A stretch of 64,000 nucleotides of DNA from positions 62,001 through 126,000 of the forward strand of contig CAVZAE010000009.1 in assembly GCA_963773195.1 (NCBI GenBank), read 5' to 3'. Positions 17,307-26,480 of this stretch are shown piece by piece; the stretch's first letter is position 1, and each line of letters opens with the position of its first letter. The DNA comes from CAIWHR01 sp963773195 (GTDB lineage Bacteria > Pseudomonadota > Gammaproteobacteria > Burkholderiales > Casimicrobiaceae). Position numbers and translations under genes: made by a program. A model generated the notes under the pieces. It did not search any database, was not told where the DNA came from, and saw only the letters and a list, made by a program, of their open reading frames with translations.

Positions 17307-18917
17307 TCAACCCGTGGTGGGCGCCGGGCCGGCCGTCCGCAGAGTGAATTGGAATACGACGCCGTGCGGCGTGTTGGGAACGAACCACAACCGGCCATCG
17401 TGGGCCTCGACGATCGCTCTGCAGATCGACAGGCCCATCCCCATGCCCTCGGATTTGGTCGTGAAGAGCGGATTGAATATTCGGTCGGCGTCCTGAGCGC
17501 TGATTCCCGGGCCGGTGTCTGCAACCGATACCGTGACGCGGTTGCCTCCGTTGACCTCGGACCGGACGCTCAGGATCCTCGGCTCGTTCTTTGCTGCCAT
17601 CGAGTCAATGGCGTTGGTGATCAGATTCAATAGAACCTGCTGCACCTGACCCCGGTTTCCAGTCACCTCCCGCAGCTGCCCATTCGGCTCGGCTTCGACC
17701 ACGATCCCGTGCCTCTCCAGGTCGCCGCGCGCGAGCGCAAGGGCTTCCTGGATGAGCTCGTTCAGGTCGAACGAGGTCCGTTCGCGCACGTCGCGCTTGA
17801 AGTTGGCGCGAATGTCGCCCACCAGGTCGCCCGCGCGATGGCCGTCGCCGGCGATTCGCCTGAAGGCTTCCTTGGCCTTGTCGAGATTCGGAAGCGGACG
17901 GTCGAGAAAGCGCAAGCCGGCATCGGCTGTCGTGACCATCGCTGTCAAGGGCTGCCGGAGCTCGTGAGCGATCGACGCCGCGACGGCATCGCCGGTCATC
18001 AAGCGTGCCTGCCGTTCGCGGCGTTGGCCACGCAACGCGCCGAGGAGCCCCGCGTACAGCGTCGTTATCTCGTACAACAGGACCGTCAGCACCACACTGC
18101 TGGACAGAAAACCGAGGACACGGACGGTGTACCAGCCCGTGCTGAAACGAACGGGAGCCGGATAGTAGCTCAGAGGAACTTCTATCAAGTACAGGCACAT
18201 CACTACCATCAACCAGAGATCGAGAATCGACCGTCGGCGAAGCCACAACACGATAAGCGCGGAGGCGGCCGTCACGGCGATCGGCGCACCGACAAGATAC
18301 GGCCACTCCGGGCCGAAACGCTTCGGGTCGAGCATGATGGGAGGCAGAACCGGCTCGTCGCGTATGCACAGGTAAGCTCCTGCCGCCGCGAGGGCGGTTG
18401 TCCAGGCGATACTCTTAAGGATCGCCGATCGGACCGTGCCTTGCCCAAGACGCTTTCCGGGATCCTCGTTCTTCGACAACGCGTAGCCGATAACAAATAT
18501 CGCGAACCCGCAGTGCCATAGGACGTACAACCATGCCGACGTCTGCAGGCCGCCAACCAGGCCCGTGGGCGCCATGACCCCTGGGAACGCCAGTACATAA
18601 GGGATGATGATCAGCGCGGTGAACAGATAGCCGCTCGCGATCACGAGAATGGCGCGCGAGCGCAGAATGGAGAACTGGGAGTACAGGAGGATCGCAGTAA
18701 TCGAATCGGTCACGAACATCGCCGTTGCGTAGACGGCGATGAAGCCGTTGACGGCTCCCAGGTGGATGCCGGCGAGCGGCCCGGTAATGAGAAAAAGCAC
18801 GACCAGCAGGCCGAGCACGATGCCGACAGCCAGTCGCTTCTGCGCCGGGCCAGGCGATATCGCCGTCAGGACGAAGTGCCGCTCTTCCGGGAGCGTGGCG
18901 TCTGCTTTGTTCAGCAT
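17307..18917 (-). CDS. Sensor histidine kinase with MASE4-like membrane domain
   Basis: 536 residues from the ATG ending at 18917. Upstream in-frame codons exist but would run into the neighbouring gene and lack membrane character. About seven to eight hydrophobic helices (30-290) resemble the MASE4 sensor; no PAS domain. The kinase core follows: phosphoacceptor His318 in 'SIAHELRQPL', N-box 'NLITNAIDSM', G1 'VADTGPGIS', G2 'GMGMGLSICRAI'. It is last in a minus-strand set after two response regulators. Stimulus unknown. Confidence 0.88.
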   Translation of the reverse strand: MLNKADATLPEERHFVLTAISPGPAQKRLAVGIVLGLLVVLFLITGPLAGIHLGAVNGFIAVYATAMFVTDSITAILLYSQFSILRSRAILVIASGYLFTALIIIPYVLAFPGVMAPTGLVGGLQTSAWLYVLWHCGFAIFVIGYALSKNEDPGKRLGQGTVRSAILKSIAWTTALAAAGAYLCIRDEPVLPPIMLDPKRFGPEWPYLVGAPIAVTAASALIVLWLRRRSILDLWLMVVMCLYLIEVPLSYYPAPVRFSTGWYTVRVLGFLSSSVVLTVLLYEITTLYAGLLGALRGQRRERQARLMTGDAVAASIAHELRQPLTAMVTTADAGLRFLDRPLPNLDKAKEAFRRIAGDGHRAGDLVGDIRANFKRDVRERTSFDLNELIQEALALARGDLERHGIVVEAEPNGQLREVTGNRGQVQQVLLNLITNAIDSMAAKNEPRILSVRSEVNGGNRVTVSVADTGPGISAQDADRIFNPLFTTKSEGMGMGLSICRAIVEAHDGRLWFVPNTPHGVVFQFTLRTAGPAPTTG

Positions 18918-19071
18918 TGCGGCTGCTCTTCGGGCGCCGGCGAGGGGGCTCGCAGGTGGGACGGCTGGCTCTTCAGTGCCGGCTCGCCGTGGACGAATGG
19001 TACGCCCTACGGTCGTGCTTCGAACGAGCTCCGACGCCTGCGGCTCGATTCGCACCCAAAGGGTGCGCCAT

Positions 19072-19458
19072 TCATGCCGGGGAATTCCGTAAAGCGTCGC
19101 CGACGGCTGCGAGCAATTCCGGCCCTCGGAAAGGCTTCGTGAAGCACCGGGGATTGACCGCATTCAGCGATGGCAATCGCTGCAGCGTTTCGGGGTACCC
19201 GGTGATGAGGATGAGCGGCAGCCCGGGGCGTGCCGCCTGAACCCGCCGTATCAGTTCAAGTCCATCGATGCCGGGCATGTCGATGTCGGAGATCAGGCAG
19301 TCGATCTCCGAAAGACAACCGCTGTCCAGCAGTGCGGTGCCGGAGGTAAACAGACGCACCGCGTGGTCCGCCGATTCCAGAAGGTATTCGAGCGATCGCA
19401 GAACGCTTTCGTCATCGTCCACCACTGCAACGATGGAGCCGGAGGAGTGATCGGTCAT
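19072..19458 (-). CDS. Stand-alone receiver-domain response regulator
   Basis: 128 residues from the ATG ending at 19458; longer starts would run into the preceding gene. Receiver domain only: acidic cluster 'VDDDES', phosphoacceptor Asp58 in 'ISDIDMPGIDG', conserved 'TGYPE' and Lys in 'CFTKPF'. No output domain, so it may relay phosphate, compete for the kinase, or act by protein contact, as single-domain FixJ-like partners do. It sits 52 bases after the FixJ-type regulator stop and 154 bases before the kinase start. Confidence 0.85.
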   Translation of the reverse strand: MTDHSSGSIVAVVDDDESVLRSLEYLLESADHAVRLFTSGTALLDSGCLSEIDCLISDIDMPGIDGLELIRRVQAARPGLPLILITGYPETLQRLPSLNAVNPRCFTKPFRGPELLAAVGDALRNSPA

Positions 19459-19510
19459 CGCGTTCTCATGGCCGGTCGCCGAGTTCTCTGCATCCGAATT
19501 CGACCGGATG

Positions 19511-20245
19511 TCACGCGTAGTAACGATGAACCGGCGAAGCTCTCCAGTTCCCAAGCATGCAAATGTCTCTACGCCGCGACTCGGGGGCGAGCCTTGCGGC
19601 CATGTCGACCAGATGCGGCAGCGAGGGGGAACCCATCTTCCGCATCACGTGACCGCGGTGCGCCTTCACCGTGATCTCGCTGATGCCGAGGTCTGCAGCA
19701 ACCTGCTTGTTCAACCGTCCGGCGACCACTAACGCCATGACTTCACGTTCGCGAAGGCTGAGCGAGGCGTGCCGCTCGCGAAGCTCCTGCATCTCCGCTT
19801 CGTAGCCGAGCACGGCTCGGCTTCGCTCGAGCGCCTGCGCGATGGCCTCCAACAGCACGTCGTCGCGGAACGGCTTGGTCAGGAAGTCGATCGCTCCGCC
19901 TTTCATGGCTCGCACGGTCATCGGCACGTCGCCACGGCCCGTTACGAAGATGATCGGCATCTCGACACGATCCGCGCTGATGCGATCCTGCAACTCGAGA
20001 CCATTGAGCCCGGGAAGCCAGACATCGAGCACCAGGCAACTTGGGGCGACCGGCCGTGGGCTGGCGAGGAACTCCAGTGCGGACGCGAACGTCTCCGCCT
20101 GCCACCCCGCGGCGTCGATCAGCAGTTCGAGCGACCGACGCACCGAGACATCGTCATCGACCACGAACACGATGGGCGGTGCATCCGGGGCCGACGAGGG
20201 AGTAGCTTCGTGGGTGTGCAGGGCTGGCGGGGCGGCGTATGGCAT
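19511..20245 (-). CDS. FixJ/NarL-type response regulator
   Basis: 244 residues with a Pro/Ala-rich 22-residue N-terminal extension. Receiver: 'VVDDD' at 28-32, phosphoacceptor Asp74 in 'LVLDVWLPGLNGL', Lys in 'DFLTKPFRD'. C-terminal LuxR-type HTH 'LSLREREVMALVVAGRLNKQVAADLGISEITVKAHRGHVMRKM'-like. It is a close relative of the regulator at 16626-17285. First gene of the regulator, receiver, kinase series on the minus strand, and divergent from the phospholipase-like gene across 167 bases. Confidence 0.92.
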   Translation of the reverse strand: MPYAAPPALHTHEATPSSAPDAPPIVFVVDDDVSVRRSLELLIDAAGWQAETFASALEFLASPRPVAPSCLVLDVWLPGLNGLELQDRISADRVEMPIIFVTGRGDVPMTVRAMKGGAIDFLTKPFRDDVLLEAIAQALERSRAVLGYEAEMQELRERHASLSLREREVMALVVAGRLNKQVAADLGISEITVKAHRGHVMRKMGSPSLPHLVDMAARLAPESRRRDICMLGNWRASPVHRYYA

Positions 20246-20412
20246 GGCGAGGTCCTCGTTTCGTGGTGGTGCGGCACGCTACAAACCTGCGCCGAGGCAT
20301 CCTCACGCATCGATAACTCAGGCGCCATCACACCTTTCCATTAGATTCGGCCGCGGAATCCGTCTGGCAGAATGGGGCGGTATGGAATCATCGACCGTAA
20401 GGAGGGGGTCCC

Positions 20413-21978
20413 GTGACGATGCCTGACACCCGACCTTTGCTGTTCATCGCCGCCTTCGGCCTGGCGGCGTGCGGGATGCTGCCACCGAAGGAGGAACAAC
20501 CCTTCTCGCCGGCACTGTCGTCGCCCCCCGATAGCCCACTCGCCCGCGTCGCCCGGGAATCCGCTCCCGACCCGACCCTGAGCGCATTCAGGCTCATGCC
20601 GCTCGGTCCCTATGCACTGGACGCGCGAATCGAGCTGATCCGCCGGGCGCAGTCCTCGCTCGACGTTCAGTACTATCTGATCCAGGACGATCGTACCGGC
20701 CGGCTGTTCATGCGGAGCCTTCGCGACGCTGCGCAGCGCGGCGTCCGGGTGCGGCTCCTGGTCGACGATCTCTACACCGCGGGCGCGGATCCGATGTTTC
20801 AGGGCCTGGCGTCGTTTCCCAACGTCGAGGTGCGCCTGTTCAACCCGTTCTGTTGCGCGCGGCAGAGTATTGCGAGCCGATATGCTGCATCCCTGGCCGA
20901 TGTTCGGCGCCTCAACCACCGGATGCACAACAAGCTGTTCATCGCAGATGGCGCGTTCGTCGTGATGGGAGGCCGTAACATCGCCGATGAATACTTTGCG
21001 CGAGGCATGGCCAGTAACTTTGTGGACATGGATGTGCTCCTGGTCGGCAACATCGTGCAGCAGCTTGCCGGGATCTTCGACATCTACTGGAACAGTCCCC
21101 AGGCGTATCCCATCCAGACCATCCTCGGCGAGCCTACCGACGTCGACGAGGCGCAAAGTCGCTTCAACCAGCTGGTCGACGAGGGCGAGCAAATGCGCTC
21201 GGTCGCGGTGCCGCCTATGGACATGCTCGCCCAGCGGCCGCTCCACGTCGAGCTCGACTCAGGGCGGTTGTCGCTTGCTTCGGGAAGGGCGGTAGCCTTT
21301 GCCGACCAGCCGGCCAAGGTGATGGCGACGTCCGACGAGATGGCGCGGTCGATGAGCGTGCAGATGAACATCATGGATCGAGTCGTCCATTCGCAACGGC
21401 AGGTCATCATGTCGTCGCCCTATTTCATTCCTGGTTCGACCGGGGTGGAGCAGTTCTCCGACTTGACCCAACGTGGCGTGGAGGTCGTGATCCTCACGAA
21501 CTCTCTCGCGGCGAACGACGTGCCTCTGGCGCACATAGGGTATGCGCGCTACCGTGCCAGCCTTGTTCGCGCCGGCATCGAGCTCTACGAGCTCAGTCCT
21601 GCGCGCGTTCACGGCGAAACCTGGGACGCCGTACCCGGGGTGTCTCAGGGCCGCCTGCACGCCAAGGTGGCGGTCATCGACGACTCCATGGTGTACATCG
21701 GCTCGATGAATCTCGATCCGCGGTCGGAGAGCACGAACACCGAATTGGGGATCGTCGCCCAGTGTCCGGAGCTTGCGAACGACGTAGTCCGAGTCATCGA
21801 TGCCGCCAGGCGGCTTAGTTCGTACCGGTTGCGCTTTGGCCCCGACGGACAGAGCCTCGAGTGGCAAGTGATGGGCGATCCGCACGAATTGGCGTTGACG
21901 AGCGAGCCCGACGCCAGTCCCTCAGTGCGTTTTCGCAATATGCTGCTCGGGCCGTTCGTGCCCGAGCAGTTGCTGTGA
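20413..21978 (+). CDS. Phospholipase D / cardiolipin synthase-family lipoprotein
   Basis: 521 residues. The GTG at 20413 is preferred because AAGGAGG lies 7 bases upstream; an in-frame ATG follows six bases later. A lipoprotein signal ends LAAC (Cys20). Two HKD motifs are complete: 'HNKLFIADGAFVVMGGRN' in the N-terminal half and 'HAKVAVIDDSMVYIGSMN' in the C-terminal half. The length and doubled catalytic site match ClsC/PLD-type enzymes that transfer phosphatidyl groups. A lipid anchor places it in the periplasm or outer membrane. Confidence 0.88.
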   Translation: MTMPDTRPLLFIAAFGLAACGMLPPKEEQPFSPALSSPPDSPLARVARESAPDPTLSAFRLMPLGPYALDARIELIRRAQSSLDVQYYLIQDDRTGRLFMRSLRDAAQRGVRVRLLVDDLYTAGADPMFQGLASFPNVEVRLFNPFCCARQSIASRYAASLADVRRLNHRMHNKLFIADGAFVVMGGRNIADEYFARGMASNFVDMDVLLVGNIVQQLAGIFDIYWNSPQAYPIQTILGEPTDVDEAQSRFNQLVDEGEQMRSVAVPPMDMLAQRPLHVELDSGRLSLASGRAVAFADQPAKVMATSDEMARSMSVQMNIMDRVVHSQRQVIMSSPYFIPGSTGVEQFSDLTQRGVEVVILTNSLAANDVPLAHIGYARYRASLVRAGIELYELSPARVHGETWDAVPGVSQGRLHAKVAVIDDSMVYIGSMNLDPRSESTNTELGIVAQCPELANDVVRVIDAARRLSSYRLRFGPDGQSLEWQVMGDPHELALTSEPDASPSVRFRNMLLGPFVPEQLL

Positions 21979-22029
21979 CACGTCGGCAGTGCGCCACGGG
22001 TGCAGAAAGCTCGAGACAAGGAGAGGGCG

Positions 22030-22581
22030 ATGAATCAAGATTTGGGATCGGCGATGCTGGCGGTGCCCGTGAGTCACCTCGATCACATCCTGGGTGCGAC
22101 GACAGCCCGAGTGACCCTCGTCGAGTATGGAGACTTCGAATGCCCTAACTGCGGTCAGGCATTCCCAGCGGTGCAAATGCTGCGCAAGCATTTTGGCCAG
22201 AATATGCGTTTCGTGTTCCGGCATTTCCCGCTGCGCGAAGTGCACCCTCACGCGGAACTCGCGGCGGAAGCGGCGGAAGCCGCGAGCGTGCAGGGAAAAT
22301 TCTGGCCCATGCACGACTTGCTGTTCGAGAACCAATTACATTTGAAGACAGGGAACCTACGAAGGTACGCGGAAGACGCACAGCTTGATCTGGAGCGCTA
22401 CGACTACGAGATGGGAGATCATGTCTATCTGCAGCGCGTGCACGAGCATATCGACGGTGGCGTCAGGAGCAGGGTGCGAGCGACCCCCACTTTCTTCGTC
22501 AATGGCGTTCTTTGCGACGTGTCGTTCGGACTGGAGCACTTGCGGCAGGCCATAGAAGCGGAGCTTGCGCGCCGACGTTGA
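22030..22581 (+). CDS. DsbA-family thioredoxin-fold protein
   Basis: 183 residues from ATG 22030, chosen because AAGGAG is 6 bases upstream. The active site 'YGDFECPNCGQAF' holds Cys38 and Cys41 (CPNC). A cis-Pro loop follows at 'VRATPTFFVNG', then a typical helical insertion. No clear signal peptide, so it belongs to the cytosolic or atypical DsbA/DSBA-like group often annotated as DsbA-family or NhaA-linked thioredoxin. Predicted thiol-disulfide oxidoreductase; partner unknown. 51 bases after the PLD gene, probably co-transcribed. Confidence 0.82.
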   Translation: MNQDLGSAMLAVPVSHLDHILGATTARVTLVEYGDFECPNCGQAFPAVQMLRKHFGQNMRFVFRHFPLREVHPHAELAAEAAEAASVQGKFWPMHDLLFENQLHLKTGNLRRYAEDAQLDLERYDYEMGDHVYLQRVHEHIDGGVRSRVRATPTFFVNGVLCDVSFGLEHLRQAIEAELARRR

Positions 22582-22611
22582 GGTAGGCCGCAAACGCCGC
22601 CGGAATCCGAT

Positions 22612-23724
22612 CTAATCCACCGGCATCGCATTGCGCTTGTCGAACGTGAGGCTCGCCTCTGCGCCTTTCACGTCGACCGGTTGAAGCCACATCAGGTGCT
22701 TGTTGTCGATCTTCGCGTCGCTGAGCACCCAATAACGACCTGCAGGGAGTGGCGGCGTGCGCGCATGGCCCGTGGCGTCTGCCGCGACGAAGCCCACGCT
22801 GTAGGGCTGGAGCGCCTGCATGCCGGAAACGCACGTCTTGTCTCGCTTTTCGCAGGCTCGCATCCAGTTCTGCAGCACAGTGCCGCTGGGCGTGGACGTG
22901 ACGCCGGCCTTGATCAGCGCAAATTGCGGATCGGTCTTCAGCACCCAGAGCTTGCGCCCGGCGACTTTGTCGGTGGACGAGGTCGCGCCGACCGCAAGGG
23001 TGAGCACGCCGCCGGAGGTCGACTGCGAAGCCGCCGCCGCTGCGGGGGCTGCATTGGCCACTTTCGGGGGCGTCGATTCGGAGGAAGCGGCGGGCGCGGC
23101 GCCCGCTCGAACCAATACACATTTCGCGGCCTTCCAGTTGATTCGATCTGCCCCTTCGAAGTCGAACTCGATCAGCTTTACGGTCGTCTTGGGCAAAACG
23201 ACGACGTGCTTCGCGTCGCCGCGGTATTCGACGCGATCTAGCTCCTGCGGTGGCGTGCGCTCGTCCATCCCCATCATGCGATCGGCGCGGAATTCGAACA
23301 TCCCGCCGCCGAACAGCACTTCGCAAAGCCCGCCCTTGGCGAGCGCCTGGATCTGGCCGAACGGGTCGTTGGGATTGGGACGGGTCGAGGCCGGACGCGT
23401 CCATTTGCCACCGATCAGCGGGTTGCGGTCGGGAGGGAGCGGCGGCTGCTTGAGCCAGTCGCGCCGCGCGGCGTCCGCCGCCGCCCCGGCCGCGCCGCCG
23501 CCGCCTCCTCCGCCGGGGGCCATCGCGCCGCCGTTTTGCGGGCTCTGCTGCTGGATTTGCTGATTGCGTTGCTGCTCCTGCTCCTGGAGTTTCTTGCTGC
23601 CTTCATAGGTCCAGGGCTGCGGGATCTGCCCCGGCGTTTCCGCCGCGGCGAACGACGGAACGAAGGCGCCGACGAATGCCGAGAACAGCGCACCCACCTG
23701 AGCCGCGCGATATGACCGCTTCAT
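22612..23724 (-). CDS. Secreted Gln/Gly-rich protein of unknown function
   Basis: 370 residues from the ATG ending at 23724, supported by GGGAG 6 bases upstream. A signal peptide ending 'PSFAAA' precedes a Gln-rich stretch (~50-70) and a run of Gly/Ala (~75-95). Two better-ordered regions follow: one around 'GGLCEVLFGGGMFEFRADRM', and a C-terminal beta-rich part with 'AGRYWVLSDAKIDNKHLMWLQ'. Scattered Cys (CEV, CVL, CEK, CVS) could form disulfides. I recognise no family. Convergent with the DsbA-like gene, whose product might fold it; that link is speculative. Confidence 0.7.
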   Translation of the reverse strand: MKRSYRAAQVGALFSAFVGAFVPSFAAAETPGQIPQPWTYEGSKKLQEQEQQRNQQIQQQSPQNGGAMAPGGGGGGGAAGAAADAARRDWLKQPPLPPDRNPLIGGKWTRPASTRPNPNDPFGQIQALAKGGLCEVLFGGGMFEFRADRMMGMDERTPPQELDRVEYRGDAKHVVVLPKTTVKLIEFDFEGADRINWKAAKCVLVRAGAAPAASSESTPPKVANAAPAAAAASQSTSGGVLTLAVGATSSTDKVAGRKLWVLKTDPQFALIKAGVTSTPSGTVLQNWMRACEKRDKTCVSGMQALQPYSVGFVAADATGHARTPPLPAGRYWVLSDAKIDNKHLMWLQPVDVKGAEASLTFDKRNAMPVD

Positions 23725-23809
23725 GAGGGTCTCCCTTCGAGGCAGGACGCGCAATGTTGCTCCGGGCGACGGCAACTGCCAAGTGCCGAGGCGCGTATCA
23801 TTCGCGCGC

Positions 23810-25375
23810 ATGAACGTCCGCACCGCCGTCCTGGACCTGTTGCGGGCCTTCGGGATCACGACGATCTTCGGCAATCCGGGATCGACGGAGCTCGGGCTGT
23901 TCCGCGACTTTCCGAAGGACTTCCGCTACGTGCTCGGTTTGCAGGAGGGCGTCGTGGTGGGAATGGCGGACGGCTACGCTCAAGCCGCTCGCAACGCGGC
24001 TTTTGTGAACCTCCATTCCGCGGCCGGCGTGGGACACGCGATGGGGAATATCTTCACCGCCTATCGGAATCGCACGCCGCTCGTCATCGCGGCCGGCCAG
24101 CAGGCGCGTTCCATTCTTCCCTACGATCCGTTCCTGTTTTCCCTGCAAGCCACCGAGCTGCCCAAGCCGTACGTCAAATGGAGCTGCGAGCCGGCGCGCG
24201 GCGAAGACGTGCCGCTCGCGATCGCGCGCGGCTATTACCTCGCGATGCAGCCGCCGCGCGGCCCGGTGCTCGTCTCGATTCCCGCGGACGACTGGGTGAA
24301 GAACTGCGACCCCGTGGAAGCGCGCATGGTGAGCACGGAGATCCGACCCGATCCGCGCGTACTGGGCGAAATCGGCGTCGCGCTCGACGCGTCCAAGCGT
24401 CCCGCATTTGTCGTGGGCGCGGCGGTCGATCGCGACGGCGCCTGGGACGACGTCGTACGTCTCGCGGAGCGGCACAGTGCAGCGGTGTGGGTCGCGCCGA
24501 TGTCGGGCCGCTCGAGCTTTCCCGAAGATCATCCGCTCTTTGCCGGATTCCTGCCGCCGATGCGCGAGAAGATCGTGTCGCTTCTGGCAGGGCACGATCT
24601 CGTCTTCGCCTTGGGTGCTGCCGCGTTCACCTATCACGTCGAAGGTTCGGGCCCGCATCTTCCGCCGAACGCGAGACTTGTGCAGCTCACGGAAGATCCG
24701 AGCATCGCCGCGTGGGCGCCGAAGGGGACGTCGGTCGTCGGGAGCATTCGCCTCGGCGTCGAGGATCTCCTGGCGCGAGAAGGCCCGCCTCCGCGCGAGC
24801 GGCCCGCGCCGCGCCGTAAGCCGCCGCGCGCCGAGCCTTCGACGCCGATGACGACCGCTTTCGTTTTGCAGACGCTGGCCGAGTTGCGCGCGCCCGATTC
24901 CATCGTGGTCGAAGAGGCGCCAAGCGCCCGCGTGCCCATGCAGGCGCATCTGCCGATCCTGCGCAGCGAGACCTTCTATACGATGTGCAGCGGCGGCCTG
25001 GGCTACTCGATGCCGGCCGCGGTAGGGATCGCGCTGGCGAAGCCGGGCGCGAAAGTGATTGCATTGATCGGCGACGGTTCGAGCATGTATTCGATCCAGG
25101 CGCTGTGGAGCGCCGCGCAGCTCGAACTGCCCGTCGCCTTCGTCGTGCTCAAAAACCGCCGCTATGCGGTTCTGCAGGAGTTCGCGCCGGCATTCGGCTT
25201 CGCGCACGACGAGCCGCTGCCCGGGACCGAGCTGCCCGGTATCGACTTCGTGGCGCTGGCACGCGGAATGGGATGCAAGGGCGTCAACGTCGGCCGCGCA
25301 GAGGCTCTGCGCGATACGCTCGAGGCGGCGCTCCAGGAGAAGACGCCCGTGCTCGTCGAAGTCGACGTGGCTTGA
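23810..25375 (+). CDS. mdlC: Thiamine-diphosphate decarboxylase, benzoylformate decarboxylase-like
   Basis: 521 residues from ATG 23810. All three ThDP-enzyme domains are present. The N-terminal PYR domain has 'FGNPGSTEL' (Ser25), catalytic Glu46 in 'LGLQEGVVVGMADGYA' and His69 in 'NLHSAAGVGHAMGN'. The C-terminal PP domain has 'GDGSSMYSIQALWSAA...KNRRY'. Ser25, His69 and a His in 'AFTYHVEG' match the active-site set known from benzoylformate decarboxylase (Ser26, His70, His281). Predicted reaction: benzoylformate to benzaldehyde and CO2 in mandelate-type catabolism; other 2-oxo acids are possible. Followed by a Bug receptor 51 bases later. Confidence 0.85.
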   Translation: MNVRTAVLDLLRAFGITTIFGNPGSTELGLFRDFPKDFRYVLGLQEGVVVGMADGYAQAARNAAFVNLHSAAGVGHAMGNIFTAYRNRTPLVIAAGQQARSILPYDPFLFSLQATELPKPYVKWSCEPARGEDVPLAIARGYYLAMQPPRGPVLVSIPADDWVKNCDPVEARMVSTEIRPDPRVLGEIGVALDASKRPAFVVGAAVDRDGAWDDVVRLAERHSAAVWVAPMSGRSSFPEDHPLFAGFLPPMREKIVSLLAGHDLVFALGAAAFTYHVEGSGPHLPPNARLVQLTEDPSIAAWAPKGTSVVGSIRLGVEDLLAREGPPPRERPAPRRKPPRAEPSTPMTTAFVLQTLAELRAPDSIVVEEAPSARVPMQAHLPILRSETFYTMCSGGLGYSMPAAVGIALAKPGAKVIALIGDGSSMYSIQALWSAAQLELPVAFVVLKNRRYAVLQEFAPAFGFAHDEPLPGTELPGIDFVALARGMGCKGVNVGRAEALRDTLEAALQEKTPVLVEVDVA

Positions 25376-25426
25376 CCGCGCGTCGCTTCTGCGCGACCGT
25401 TCGGAACCACAACAACGAGGAGAACC

Positions 25427-26401
25427 ATGCGAACGGCCTCAGTCTTCGGTCGCGGCCTCTTGGCGTTGGTCGCGCTGTGCACGTTGTGCGTTCAAGCGGC
25501 CGCGCAGACTTGGCCCGACAAGCCTATCAAGCTGATCGTCAACTTTCCGCCCGGCGGCGTCGCGGATACGCTCGCGCGCAATATTGCGCCGACCCTCTCG
25601 GAGGCCATCAAACAGACGGTTGTGGTCGAGAATCGTGCTGGCGCGAACGGCTCGATTGGCGCCGATGTCGTGGCGAAGGCTGCCCCGGACGGGTACACCT
25701 TTCTCGTGACGTCCGGCGGCGCGATGACGGTCGATCCGTTCATCTATTCGAACCTGCCGTACGACACGCAAAAGGACCTCAAGCCCGTTGCGTCGCTGGC
25801 GATCGTGCGTGTGTTCCTGATGATCCATCCGTCGGTGCCAGCGAAGAACTTTAACGAGTTCGTCGCCTACGCGCGTGCCAATCCGGGCAAGCTCTCCTAC
25901 GGGTCGGCGGGCAGCGGCAGCTCGCCGCACCTTGCGGGAGAGATGTTCACGCGCGCGGCGAAGATCCAGGCCACGCACGTGCCGTACAAGGGCGCGGCGC
26001 CAGCGCTCAACGATCTTCTGGGCGGGCAAGTCCAATTCATGTTCGATCCGGGCCCGGGCCTGCAGCATGCGGTTACGGGCAAGCTCACGGTGCTGGCGGT
26101 CGCCAGCGGCAAGCGTGCCTCGCGCTATCCCGACATCCCGACGCTCGAAGAGCTTGGCATGAAGGTCGACGCCGACACGACGTTCGGCGTCTATGCGCCG
26201 GCAGGCGTGAACGCTGCGATCCTCGAGCGGATGAACAAGGAGATCAATCGCGCGTTGGCATCGCCAGAGCTGGTCGACAACATCGCCAAGCTCGGCGGCG
26301 ACGTCGCGCCGATGACGACTCCGGAATTCGTCGCCCGCCAGGAGGCGGATCGCGCGCGCTACGGCGCGTTCATCAAGGCGGCCGGCATCAAGGTGGATTG
26401 A
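25427..26401 (+). CDS. Bug-family (TctC) periplasmic solute-binding protein
   Basis: 324 residues with a Sec signal (LLALVALCTLCVQAAAQ) and the hallmark openings 'WPDKPIKLIVNFPPGG' and 'VENRAGANGSIG'. Such receptors bind carboxylates or aromatic acids for tripartite tricarboxylate transporters, and in betaproteobacteria are often encoded without TctA/TctB, as here. The start has GAGGAGAA just upstream. Its neighbour is a 2-oxo-acid decarboxylase, so an aromatic or keto acid ligand is plausible. Confidence 0.92.
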   Translation: MRTASVFGRGLLALVALCTLCVQAAAQTWPDKPIKLIVNFPPGGVADTLARNIAPTLSEAIKQTVVVENRAGANGSIGADVVAKAAPDGYTFLVTSGGAMTVDPFIYSNLPYDTQKDLKPVASLAIVRVFLMIHPSVPAKNFNEFVAYARANPGKLSYGSAGSGSSPHLAGEMFTRAAKIQATHVPYKGAAPALNDLLGGQVQFMFDPGPGLQHAVTGKLTVLAVASGKRASRYPDIPTLEELGMKVDADTTFGVYAPAGVNAAILERMNKEINRALASPELVDNIAKLGGDVAPMTTPEFVARQEADRARYGAFIKAAGIKVD

Positions 26402-26480
26402 CGAACAAAGGCAAACGGAAAAAGCGCACACGTTCATCTTGCGCTGCATGTAGTACCGATTCCCAGCAGCGCGTAGCGAC

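Noticed and set aside
18918..19163. An 82-residue N-terminal extension of the histidine kinase
   Set aside because: It would overlap the receiver-domain gene, is polar and low in family character; the start at 18917 gives a normal MASE4-type beginning.
23798..25207. Long minus-strand open frame (469 codons) opposite the ThDP decarboxylase
   Set aside because: Arg/His-rich, no domain, and exactly antisense to a well-conserved enzyme; a normal effect of high third-position GC.
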